A stretch of DNA of 21,214 bases from Coptodactyla brooksi (Eukaryota > Arthropoda > Insecta > Coleoptera > Scarabaeidae): positions 1 through 21,214 of the forward strand of contig JAWQRM010000588.1 of NCBI GenBank assembly GCA_033557675.1, given 5' to 3'. Both the position numbers and the translations under genes were made by a program. The stretch's first letter is position 1. Every line of letters begins with the position of its first letter. The notes beneath the pieces are model-generated. The model had not been told where the DNA came from. It did not search any database and saw only the letters and a program-made list of their open reading frames with translations. Shown in pieces: positions 11,337 through 18,884 of this stretch.

Positions 11337-11756
11337 AGCCCTTCATATACAGAATAAGTACGAGAGAGTTTTAGGTCGATTGCTTTAACGGATCTCGAGA
11401 TATCGTGTACACCGTACGGGATTTTTTCGAAAAATGTAATTGCGAGAAAAATGCGTTTGAAGTTTGCCGCCTAGCTACCAGTAGTGTATAATTTATTTCT
11501 TTTAACTTACACGGAATCATACAGAAAGAACCAACTTTAAGCACGAAGCTGCTGCGTGCTGCTTTCGGTTGCACAATCTCATAACTTTGCCAATTTTAGT
11601 CCAATTGACGTGAAATTGTCAGAAAATATTCTTGAAACGGTGTACTTCAAGAATATGTAAAAATTCAAAAATCAATTTTTGCATCTTTTCTAACTAGACA
11701 TGACTCCTCAATAAAAAAAGAATGCGCAAGTGTTGTTTGTTTCAAAACCTCTTATG
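11337..11756. other. Unclassified dispersed-repeat-like block
   Basis: No coding sequence recognised. The minus frame at 11371-11574 is probably chance. The block ends exactly at the TA that flanks the Tc1-like element at 11759. It could include the displaced tail of the mariner relic on the other side of that insertion, but no similarity is evident. Confidence 0.35.
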
Positions 11757-11758
11757 TA

Positions 11759-12124
11759 CACTGAGGTGACAAAAGTCATGGGATAGCAATATGCTAATGT
11801 ACAGGTGGCAGTAGTATCGCGTACAAAATGTATAAATGGGCAGTGCATTGGCAGGGCTTTCATTTGTATTGAAGTGATTCATGTGAAAAGGTTTCTGACG
11901 TGATTATGGCCGCACGACGGAAATTAACAAACTTTGAACGCGGAATAGTAGTTGGAGCTAGATGCATGGGACAGTCCATTTCGTTCCGAGAATACCTAAT
12001 TTCAGGCATAACCTCTCACCATGGACAACGCAATGGGCGACTGCCTGCACTTAATGCCCGAGACCAGCAACGTGTACGTAGACTCGATATTAGGAGGTAT
12101 CCCATGACTTTTGTCACCTCAGTG
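11759..12124 (+). mobile_element. Non-autonomous Tc1-like element with perfect 27-bp TIRs
   Basis: The element is 366 bp. The left end 11759-11785 begins CACTGAGGTGACAAAAGTCA. The right end 12098-12124 is its exact reverse complement over 27 bases. It is flanked on both sides by TA (11757-11758 and 12125-12126), the target duplication of Tc1/mariner elements. Inside is the start of a transposase gene (separate entry); most of the gene is deleted, so it could move only with a transposase supplied elsewhere. A second, 80-bp member of the same family lies at 15635-15714. Perfect ends suggest it is among the youngest insertions here. Its right flank is the C-terminal end of the minus-strand mariner relic. 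Confidence 0.95.
11906..12094 (+). pseudogene. Tc1-like transposase N-terminal fragment
   Basis: ATG 11906 starts MAARRKLTNFERGIVVGARC, the paired-like DNA-binding N-terminus of a Tc1-type transposase. After GQSISF about one helix-turn-helix's worth of sequence is deleted in frame: the reading jumps to REYLISGITSHHGQRNGR and LNARDQQRVRR, then runs into the right terminal repeat. No catalytic domain remains. The remaining frame is still open, so decay since the deletion is limited. Confidence 0.85.
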
Positions 12125-12126
12125 TA

Positions 12127-12895
12127 TAGATCAATATTAACATTATCGCCTTCAAAGTAACCCTCCAAGTTCCCCTGGATCGCAGCTTTGATACGACCTT
12201 TTCAGCACTCTCTGCTATTATATCTTTATCTCTTCAATGTTGGCAATATGTCGTTCTGTCATATTATATTTTTCTAATTAACGGTGTTGTTTTTGGCCAA
12301 ACTTCACGAATAAATAGCGAATTTTAAGCAGATCATATCATACTAGTTGCATAAGTTATTTCGTGCCAAATTCGGGCGTTTTCTTCGGACATCATGCTAC
12401 CTTTGCCGTTGAAATCGAAGAACATAGTGATGAAAACCTTACATGTTCGATCGAACTTGAAGAGCTTTTATCTGACTTGGCTCTTTCGAAACCTTCCCTC
12501 GGGACAAGTGAACTTTGTGAACACAAAGTTTCGAGATCACCTTCGTACATCTATCACCAGTGATGTACTCGGTTGAGTAGTTTTAGAATGTCGTTGACTT
12601 CATTCAGCAACTCTTATGCAGTGTCGATTGGGTACAGCTTTTGGTCGAAATTCAACAATTTCAGAACAAGCTTTGAGCCAAATGAAATGACCACATCTTC
12701 ATCAACCTCTGTGATAGAGATTATGGTTATGAAATGCTTCGATGTTTTTGATGTGCTGTGATGTGTCCAGAGCGCTCATCACCTCGAATGTCCTACAGCC
12801 CTTTTGGAAATGTTCGTCCTACTTATCAACGCTTCTTTGTTTCATAGAAGGCCAGTAGAAAGCCACATTCAGCATTGCCTACACTTTGTTCCAAT
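12127..12895 (-). pseudogene. Mariner (DD34D-type) transposase relic
   Basis: Reads on minus from about 12895 down to 12127. In order there are DEHFQKGCRTFEV-like helix-turn-helix remains (12780-12830), LLNFDQK (about 12640-12660), ELLNEVND (about 12590-12615), ITGD with the first catalytic Asp at 12553-12555, FDRTCKVFITMFFDFNG (about 12405-12455), NSLFIREVWPKTTPL (12275-12320), IANIEEIK (about 12225-12250), and the C-terminal EGYFEGDNVNID (12129-12164). These match the order in mariner transposases of the Himar/irritans-like type. At least six stops or frameshifts break it, and the second Asp motif (HDNAPAH) is not intact. The C-terminus stops exactly at the TA next to the Tc1-like element at 11759-12124, so that element appears to have inserted at the tail of this gene. 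Confidence 0.85.
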
Positions 12896-13519
12896 CCTAA
12901 AACAGAAAATATTTGTTTCATGTTCACGCAATTACTTTTTGTAAATTGTATTAAAATGAACGTAAAGAAATGTTTAAGAAGTCGTGGGTAAAGGCGAATC
13001 TTTCAGAGTGTAGAGGGTTAAACAGTTTTTGCGCTTGGCGGGCCTGATTCTTTGCACTTGTCGGAATTGCTTGCTACGTGGGCCGGTCGCAGGAGTGACG
13101 TATTACCCCACGGCTTAGCCCGTTTATCAGTATTGTGCAGCGCCCTCCTTCTCCAAACTCTCCATGGGATGTACTGTGACAAATGAAGAAGAACTTGAAA
13201 TACAAATAATTAAAGACGGCGGAACTCACGACTAAGATATAAGTATTTGATGTGCAGTAGCGGATACTGTGTAATAAATATACGTGAAGACGACTTGACC
13301 ATTTAACCTAAAACTTTGTACCGTTTGAGGTAACGAAATTTGAGACAGCTAAGTGGAGAAATTAAGGACGATAGGAGACACTCGTGTGACAATAACTGGA
13401 CAACCGAGATTTAGATACCGACAGATGACGTACATAACGAGGAAACAATCACGCATGTGCGGCAGTTGATATTTACAGATAGAACAGATCCGCATTGAAA
13501 GCATTATACAGGTCGAGGA
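12896..13519. other. Unrecognised stretch with a GC-richer patch
   Basis: No gene assigned. 13035-13165 is GC-richer than its surroundings. A + frame near 13350-13490 reads DDVHNEETITHVRQLI then TDRT, which faintly resembles the linker between DNA-binding helices of mariner transposases (TDENVxxVRxLI), but without supporting flanks. Confidence 0.4.
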
Positions 13520-13521
13520 TA

Positions 13522-14513
13522 GTTTCCGGTACCATACAGATTTTAAGCCACGCCCCTAACACGTACTTAGTAAAACGGAGATCTTAGAAATATCTAATTT
13601 TAAATGTTATTGGCATTCAATGTTGATTGCACAAAAGGAACATAAATCTATTCTTAGAAAAGGAAAATAAAACAATATTCTGAAATAAAATAAATTCTTA
13701 AAGCCTTATTTGAACATAAAAAAGAATACTAAATTTAAAAAAATTACGATAGCAACTCAAATAGATCGTCCTGACATGCCAAGCAGTAACCTAATCTACC
13801 ATAGAAATCCCTTCTAATATTAGAAAGCATTTCAAGTGTGCGGAGGTTAGCTGTTTCTATTATTTTAGCTCTCAGGGCATCCAGATGTTCTGCTCGCTCA
13901 TGGCCGTACACGACTTGTTTCAAGAAGGTCCACAAAAAAAGTCGTTTGGGGACAAATCTGGAGATTTCGCTGGCCATTTAAATCACCTTCGCACTTATAA
14001 TGCGATTAGGAAATGAATTTCTTAACAAAATTTTAACTATAGCCGCATTATGTGGCTATAGTATTATAATACTATATAATTATTCTATAGTATTATTGAT
14101 TGAATAATAATAATATTCAGGTGTATTCCGGGAATGTTGTAGATAGCAGCAAGTATTTGCGTATTTAATAATTCTATATATTTTCGGGAAGTTAAGATCC
14201 AATCAATAAAAAGGGCTTATTAAACGGTCACCAAGAATTTCAGTCCAAACGTTCAGTTTTTGCGGATATTGAGTACGAACAGGAGAACTTCTATGCAAAT
14301 GTTCCTTTTGTGCAATCAATATTTAATGCCAATAACATTTAAAAGGAGATATTTCTAAGATCTCCGTTTTACGTAAATTCATTCTTCCTGTACGGCATAC
14401 TCTCATCAACGTACTAGACGCGACTGACCTTGCCTCTAACCATTCAACGCACAGGCCTCTCCCTTCCAGTACATATTGGGAGCGCGACTTAAAATCCGTA
14501 TGGTACCGAAAAA
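13522..14513 (-). mobile_element. Mariner-superfamily element with long, unequal TIRs
   Basis: The element is 992 bp and flanked by TA (13520-13521 and 14514-14515). Outer ends match: CGGTACCATACAGATTTTAA on the left against CGGTACCATACGGATTTTAA on the right (reverse complement). An inner block of 74 bp also matches with no gaps and about four mismatches: 13570-13643 against the reverse complement of 14299-14372. Between outer end and inner block the left arm has 48 bp and the right arm 141 bp, so the left arm has lost about 93 bp. The interior holds the C-terminal part of a transposase on minus. Non-autonomous. Confidence 0.88.
13742..14282 (-). pseudogene. Transposase fragment (catalytic core and C-terminus)
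   Basis: Read on minus from 14282. QYPQKLNVWTEILGDRLI (about 14225-14275) is the NVWxGILGDxIIGP block of the DDE core. Damaged sequence follows at 14100-14220. Then WPAKSPDLSPNDFF (13936-13977, third catalytic Asp codon at 13941-13943), and after a one-base shift LWTFLKQVVYGHERAEHLDA through FYGRLGYCLACQDDLFELLS, ending at stop 13744. The N-terminal DNA-binding half and first Asp are missing because of the internal deletion. Same superfamily as the relics at 8284 and 17612 but clearly a different lineage. Non-functional. Confidence 0.85.
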
Positions 14514-14515
14514 TA

Positions 14516-14754
14516 TCATAATAAGATATAAACAGAAAAACGAATTAAAGGAAAACAATAATATATGGGATCGAAGAAATGAAAAACACCAGAAAAGTAC
14601 TTGAGGGGACCTGCGTACACTTACTGAATGGCTTAATGAACACCGAATCTACATCAGCAGAAAAACACTCATTGCCATGGAAATGGGCGCACTAAGAAAG
14701 AGTCCAAACGGAATGAAATTGTATATATGTGAGCATAACGATGATATCAGTAAA
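14516..14754 (+). other. Unrecognised reading frame with one stop
   Basis: Immediately right of the mariner element a + frame is open for about 80 codons with one internal TGA (14610-14612). It is strongly charged, for example RTLTEWLNEHRIYISRKTLI then MEMGALRKSPNGMK. Such composition is unlike chance AT-rich frames, and it may be a piece of a gene into which the mariner inserted. No family recognised. Confidence 0.25.
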
Positions 14755-14833
14755 TGATACTTATAGTAAGTGGTTACAAAATTAACGCAAAAGGATAATC
14801 GCATTATAAGGAAAATGACAAATGAATGGCGAT

Positions 14834-15062
14834 TCAGTATCCTATTGAGCCACCTCTAGCTTGAATACAGATTGCGATACGGGTGGGTGTTGATGCATAC
14901 AGGTTGCGTATGGTATTCTGCGTCATCTCATTACACAGTTTCTGTAATCATGATTCATGTTCAGCTAAACTGGTAGTTTACCCAACTTGCCATCTCAAGT
15001 GAGCCTAGACATGTTCGATTGGTGACAAATTGAGGATCTGGTAGGCCAGGGTAAGGTGGTAA
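14834..15062 (-). pseudogene. Tc1-like transposase C-terminal stub
   Basis: On minus, LPWPTRS (about 15040-15062) is followed after a shift by LSPIEHV (15005-15027), the block containing the final catalytic acidic residue (Glu in DD34E elements). TIRNLYASTPTRIAICIQAR then GGSIGY leads to the stop at 14834-14836. This is the characteristic C-terminus of an insect Tc1 group ending RIxACIQARGG. There are internal frameshifts and stops. Nothing of the first two thirds of the gene remains, and no terminal repeats were found. A sequence like GGGTGTCCCACATTCC at 15104-15119 may belong to this element's interior. Confidence 0.8.
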
Positions 15063-15132
15063 TATGACGGAATCATTCCTGTGGTACCCTTACGGTGGAT
15101 GAGGGTGTCCCACATTCCAGGTAGAAATACAC

Positions 15133-15363
15133 ATGGAAAATACTTTATTTACGAATTTTCAAATAGCCCACGCGACGAAATTGTCTTGTGTTGGTCGAAA
15201 AATTAGCAAAAATAGTAATTCCAATGACGTGCTTACGAAAGAGTTTCGTAACAATGATCAATTGAACTTAAATGCACGCATTAAAGTTTTGCAAAACATG
15301 TGTTGCCAGAAGTATAGTTCGGGTGCCACGTTAATTACACCCAATTACTATGACCAATTATAA
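15133..15363 (+). CDS. Unrecognised 76-codon open frame, doubtful
   Basis: ATG 15133 to TAA 15361-15363, 76 residues with many Asn, Lys and Leu (contains TKEFRNNDQLNLNARIKVLQ). It sits between the Tc1 stub and the integrase fragment, on the same strand as the latter, and could be a remnant of another gene of the Polinton-like element. I see no motif to support that, and it could be chance. Confidence 0.2.
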   Translation: MENTLFTNFQIAHATKLSCVGRKISKNSNSNDVLTKEFRNNDQLNLNARIKVLQNMCCQKYSSGATLITPNYYDQL

Positions 15364-15368
15364 TGATT

Positions 15369-15416
15369 CAATTACAATTACAATTACAATTACAATTACA
15401 ATTACAATTACAACTA
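15369..15416. repeat. (CAATTA)n hexanucleotide microsatellite
   Basis: Seven perfect CAATTA units (15369-15410) and one variant (CAACTA). It lies 40 bases before the integrase fragment and produces a spurious Cys-Asn repeat if read on minus. Confidence 0.95.
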
Positions 15417-15455
15417 CAATGAAGTACACAACACGATTGCAACAAACAACACTCT

Positions 15456-15632
15456 TTAGTTATTAGAAAAATCAGTAATGGGAAAGAACAAATTATAGGT
15501 GAACTACATCGAGTCACCAGACATCGCTTTCGAAGACGGCGAACATTTATTCGTGGCTTAGATGACGTATGGCAAACTGATTTGACGGATATGCCTATAT
15601 GAGCGATATCAATAAACAAGATGTATAGTGTA
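15456..15632 (+). pseudogene. Polinton-like integrase, start of catalytic domain (fragment)
   Basis: A + frame open from 15423 to TGA 15600-15602 contains ELHRVTRHRFRRRRTF (15501-15548) followed by DDVWQTDLTDM. The latter is the signature entry to the rve (RNase H-like, DDE) integrase core in Polinton/Maverick and adintovirus elements, with the first catalytic Asp in WQTD (about 15579-15581). After the stop, remains of the next strand (NK-x-Y) can still be read to about 15630. The fragment ends where an 80-bp Tc1-type element begins (15635). Intact relatives insert the element's DNA into the host genome. The other two catalytic residues are missing. Its C-terminal part resumes at 16545 beyond two insertions. 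A retrovirus-like integrase is the alternative, but the motif before the core fits Polintons better. Confidence 0.75.
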
Positions 15633-15634
15633 TA

Positions 15635-15714
15635 CACTGAGCTGACAAAAGTCATGGGACACCTCCTAATATCGTGTCTATGCACGCTATCCCATGACCT
15701 TTGTCACCTCAGTG
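15635..15714 (-). mobile_element. 80-bp minimal Tc1-like element
   Basis: Almost nothing but two terminal repeats. The left end begins CACTGAGCTGACAAAAGTCA and the right end is the reverse complement of CACTGAGGTGACAAAGGTCA. TA lies on both sides (15633-15634, 15715-15716). Inside the left end, CCTCCTAATATCGTGTCTAT matches the sequence inside the right end of the 366-bp element at 11759-12124, so this copy is the same family in reverse orientation with nearly the whole interior deleted. It sits directly in the integrase relic. Confidence 0.92.
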
Positions 15715-15728
15715 TACATTAACAAAAA

Positions 15729-16484
15729 ACTTCCTATACAAAAGATTCTTAGTTCTAAAAATTGCAACATTTGACAACGCAAATTTCACATTTTTTAAAT
15801 GAAACACCTTGTATATTGTTTTAGTATAGTGTATATTAGTCCTAGTTCTTATTTTTTTTTTGTATTTAACAGATCATGTATATTCAAATTTTTCTTTCAG
15901 TCTTGTGAAATAAATTTCCTGAGGATGTCTTCTTTCGGGACGATTTTGAACAAACATTCTTGTAGCTAATAAACAGTTTCCGTTATTTAAATTTACTTGT
16001 TAATTATTTCAGGATTGCTTTTTTATCCAGGGATATGATCATTGAATTAAAATATTCCTCATTATCTCAGTGACTACTAAATATAAGTGTAGGGACAACT
16101 TAAGAAAATTGAAAAAGCATTTCAAGGTACTTCCAACGAACATAAAAAATGGTGTGCCAACAGGGTGTGCCATTAAATTTTTATTTTTGAATAACTGCAT
16201 TTTTTACGTTCTGTAAGCAACCATAAAATTCAAAGAACGATACCGTTTTGAAATATTTCACGTGGCAAGAAAATGACAATAAAGTACCTAGTTGTACGTG
16301 TAGGGTGTACAGGGTGAAGTACAGGCCAGTTTTATCGAATAAATGGTAATAGCTCCGAAAATACTCAGTATAACCTATCATAACTTTAAAAGAAAGTGAA
16401 ATTGGAGTTATCCCGCATTTATGGAATACCCTGTGCATTTAAAATATGCAATTTTTATAACTAAGAACCTTTTGTATAGGAAGT
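15729..16484. mobile_element. 756-bp inverted-repeat element (MITE-like)
   Basis: The 38-bp ends match at 36 positions: 15729-15766 starts ACTTCCTATACAAAAGATTC, and the reverse complement of 16447-16484 starts ACTTCCTATACAAAAGGTTC. No transposase is seen inside. The interior is AT-rich with several AGGGTGT(G/A)(C/A)-type phrases (16146-16170, 16302-16315, reverse near 16428) that look like transposon-end sequence. I could not identify a target-site duplication, so the superfamily is unknown. It separates the two surviving parts of the integrase relic. Confidence 0.7.
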
Positions 16485-16544
16485 GATGACCGCTGCAATG
16501 ATACTGTGTACAGTGTAATGAAGATCAATTGCTGAAGAGTGCTT

Positions 16545-16854
16545 GCAGCCGCTGTGCGTATTAAGACGGTGAGGAAATACAAATATAAAATTGGTCAAAT
16601 TGGGAGAATTAGCAAACACAAGTCGATTTTTGCGAAAGGTAAAGATCGACTTGTGCGAATCTTACCCGCTTAATGATATGGAAGTTAATTCATTTTTAGG
16701 ATATGCCCATGAACAGAAACTTGAACTCAGCAGATTTGGAGACGTCTATCTCGTTGAAAAACTATTGAAACGCGACAAAAATGTTATTTATGTTAAATTA
16801 AGGGGAATATCACTTGCAGATAATGGTTGAATTGATAAATTGGATATTTTGTAA
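16545..16854 (+). pseudogene. Polinton-like integrase C-terminus (SH3-like and chromodomain)
   Basis: Two overlapping frames carry the C-terminal end of a Polinton-type integrase. KYKIGQIGRISKHKSIFAKG (16581-16640) is the small beta-barrel entry motif (VGDxVRISKYKxxFxKG). After a frameshift near 16640-16660, YPLNDMEVNSFLG (about 16666-16704) and DVYLVEKLLKRDKNVIYVKL (16744-16803) form the chromodomain-like end. The Trp codon usually found in the NSWI motif is TGA (16828-16830); after it IDKLDIL runs to TAA 16852-16854. An AATAAA follows at 16872. Most of the catalytic core between the two fragments is absent, so the insertions alone do not account for the loss. Non-functional. Confidence 0.75.
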
Positions 16855-16986
16855 TTTTTTATTTTCTGACAAATAAAAGCAATCATCAATACAAACATAA
16901 ACAATTCCAATTACTGCATCGTTTTTTAACTTATCTCCTTTAAAAGACGTTCTCTTTTTATTTTCCTGTATTATAGACATTAACAT
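16810..16986 (-). CDS. Unrecognised 58-codon minus frame, doubtful
   Basis: ATG at 16984-16986 to TGA 16810-16812, overlapping the integrase tail antisense. The frame is open further upstream to about 17040. It contains QENKKRTSFKGDKLKNDAVI. The charged composition, and its position just after and convergent to the integrase, made it worth listing, but no family is recognised and the overlap argues against it. Confidence 0.12.
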   Translation of the reverse strand: MLMSIIQENKKRTSFKGDKLKNDAVIGIVYVCIDDCFYLSENKKLQNIQFINSTIICK

Positions 16987-16989
16987 ACA

Positions 16990-17611
16990 CCAGTTTCTAA
17001 TAAACTCTCTACAATCATAGTGTACCGGGTGGTGAACTAAGAATGGATGCCGGCCATAACTCGGTAACCGTTAGTTATACAACTCGGGAAAAAATATTAA
17101 TAGGTAAATCGGCCACGGGAAATAGTCGGAAATGATTTTCAAGTTCGGTAGATGGCCGCTAGGGGGCGTGACTGTTATGACTAATCAAAAACGGAATTTT
17201 TCTAAAAAATATGCAAGTAAATAGATATTTTAAAGATTGCCATCGCAATTGCTGGAAAATTTGAAATATCTTTTGTTTAAAGTATTTCGTTTTTCGTCTC
17301 CTAAAATGTAGTGGTAGGGGAACGTCAAACATTTTCTTTACTTAAATAGTAATAACTCCGGTTTGAGTTAACGGAATTAGACAAACTAGATTTTGTTTCA
17401 AAGAGCCCTTCTTAGTGAACAATATGCTATATAAGCCTTCTTCAAATCGATTTTGCTGAGATAAATAGAGGACGGTTTTTGACATTTCAACATTTATAAA
17501 GGATTATCATACAAATCTTATATAGCATGGTATGTCTCTTTTTATACATTTAAATAGAGGACGAAATTCTTAAAAAGCGCAAACCGCAACTTCCTATCTT
17601 CTTTCTAACTT
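16990..17611 (-). mobile_element. Probable 3' noncoding part of a Tc1/mariner element
   Basis: No coding sequence. From 17025, CCGGGTGGTGAACTAAGAAT and the following GGCCATAACTCGG have the look of the terminal and subterminal DNA of insect mariner-superfamily elements. The transposase relic on minus at 17612-18570 would have its 3' end here. A TA precedes at 17023-17024. The matching other terminus was not found, because the right side gives way to the palindrome region at 18596. Confidence 0.4.
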
Positions 17612-18570
17612 GACTAACTTGTGACTCCCGCACATTTACCGCAAAGTGAGCTGGACAACCATCATGTTGGAATAGCATTTGTTGTCGAATCCCAAAGGGC
17701 ACTTCCTCTAACAAAATCGGCAATTCTATTAAAAACTCTAGGTAATTTTGATCATTCAGTTGGTTATTAAAAAATGAAGGACCGATAATTGATCCTCCTA
17801 GGATTCCTACCCAAACATTTACAGACCAACGACCTTGGTGCTAGATTTTCTTGCATCCAGTGCGGATTAGTTCTGGACCAATAGTCCCGATTCTGGATAG
17901 TGCATATTATGGAGATTCACACCTCCATTGCTATGAAAAGTAGCCTCATCTGTCCATCATATTCGTGAAAGGATTTGCGATGTGACGATCTTCTACAATC
18001 ATACCTAAAAGTCAGTGGCAATGATCTAGCCTGCGATCAAAATCCTCAGCACTCCGTGCCTGGTGCAGGACTGAATGATATGGGTGTAACCTGGAACAAG
18101 ACAGAGACAATTAGTTCAACAGAACACTACTGAGATTTGAGGGAAAAGCATTAATTCTTTGCGAGAATATAACAATTCAAATACACTATTGAATACAACA
18201 TTCAAAAAATAGACTTGAACGTCCAGGTCCGTATCCAAAAAGTAATAATAAGTTTATAGTGAGGGGTCTGAATTCGAAAAGCCAGACTTACAATTGCATG
18301 TCTCGCCTTCTACCCATATAATTTATAGGATGTATGTCAATAATTGCCTACCTTTGCCCCTTGAAAATATTTTGAACGGTAGTTGGAGATATTCCCCGAT
18401 CTTGTGCAACAGTTCTCGTACTTCGATGACAATTAAACTCCATATAAGCTAAAACAATAATGTTCGCAAACGTTTCCGGTTGTTCGCAAACGATAAATGG
18501 TATATTGCTGCACATATACCCTGGCAGCAATTGTAGCATTTCTCATGGACTCAAAATAAATTCCTACCAT
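17612..18570 (-). pseudogene. Tc1/mariner-superfamily transposase relic, apparently spliced
   Basis: On minus from ATG 18570. First comes the N-terminal domain (NATIAARVYVQQY). After a frame change, TRTVAQDRGISPTTVQNIFK (helix-turn-helix, about 18360-18420) reaches QR at 18352. A 261-bp gap with splice signals follows (separate entry), then LHPYHSVLHQARSAEDFDRR (about 18030-18090). The core starts with WTDEATFHSNGGVNLHNMHY (first catalytic Asp in TDEA, about 17950-17965), continues NPHWMQENLAP, then SVNVWVGILGGSIIGPSFF (about 17765-17825) and EEVPFGIRQQMLFQHDGCPA with the second catalytic Asp in QHDG (about 17660-17720). It ends after VRES/RKK near 17612, so the segment with the third acidic residue is missing. 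There are three stops or frameshifts. Same broad group as the relic at 8284, but a different lineage. Confidence 0.85.
18091..18351 (-). other. Candidate spliceosomal intron within the transposase relic
   Basis: 261 bp on minus. The donor is CAAAG|GTAGGC at 18352/18351. The acceptor is preceded by a pyrimidine-rich tract, CTGTCTTGTTCCAG|GTTAC at 18091/18090. A CTAAT branch-like site lies about 25 bases before the acceptor. Joining the two exons keeps the frame and restores the contiguous QR-LHPYH junction expected of the family. The segment has no terminal repeats or flanking duplication to suggest a transposon insertion. Confidence 0.6.
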
Positions 18571-18595
18571 GTCAAATAGCAGTGGGTATAGGCCG

Positions 18596-18684
18596 ATTTC
18601 GGAACCTCCTCTCAGAACAAGAGCAAGGTCAGTTGACCTCAGTGAACCTGACCTTGACCTTGTTCTGAGAGGAGGTTCTGGAAT
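18596..18684. repeat. Large imperfect palindrome, 37-bp arms
   Basis: Left arm 18596-18632 (ATTTCGGAACCTCCTCTCAG onward) pairs with right arm 18648-18684 (ends GAGGAGGTTCTGGAAT) with about four mismatches around a 15-base loop. The inner end contains AGGTCA-GT-TGACCT (18626-18639), two nuclear receptor half-sites facing each other. The palindrome makes both strands read the same PPLRTRxRS...LRGGS pattern, which is an artefact and not a gene. Confidence 0.92.
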
Positions 18685-18792
18685 TGGCCAATTCAAGGTC
18701 ACTGACCTTTATTTTGTGTTGGAAAATACTTTAACCTTGACCATGTTATATTGACCTTGACCTTGTTTTGGAAGGAGGTTATGGAATTGGCG
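18648..18792. repeat. 42-bp direct repeat of the palindrome arm
   Basis: 18648-18689 (CTGACCTTGACCTTGTTCTG onward) and 18751-18792 (TTGACCTTGACCTTGTTTTG onward) match at 36 of 42 positions. With the inverted arm at 18596 the unit occurs three times. Each copy holds two overlapping TGACCTTGA/T motifs, except that the first is degraded on one side. Confidence 0.9.
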
Positions 18793-18884
18793 TGCTTATG
18801 GTTACCTATCTACACCGACCTTGAACAATATCAATAATCAGCTAATAAGAAAACGAACCTTCCTATGATTTTAACTCTACAAGT

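Noticed and set aside
13350..13490. Possible mariner helix-turn-helix linker (DDVHNEETITHVRQLI).
   Set aside because: Only one short segment matches, two other frames look equally plausible, and no flanking motif supports it.
15368..15685. 105-codon minus frame with a CNCNCN tail.
   Set aside because: Made of the (CAATTA)n microsatellite, the antisense of the integrase fragment and the 80-bp transposon.
18348..18351. Stop codon at 18348-18350 right after QR read as a nonsense mutation in the transposase.
   Set aside because: It lies within the candidate intron at the donor site; splicing would remove it.
18433..18754. Open frames on both strands sharing PPLRTR...LRGGS, looking like a conserved gene pair.
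   Set aside because: Both are produced by the palindrome at 18596-18684, which reads alike on the two strands.
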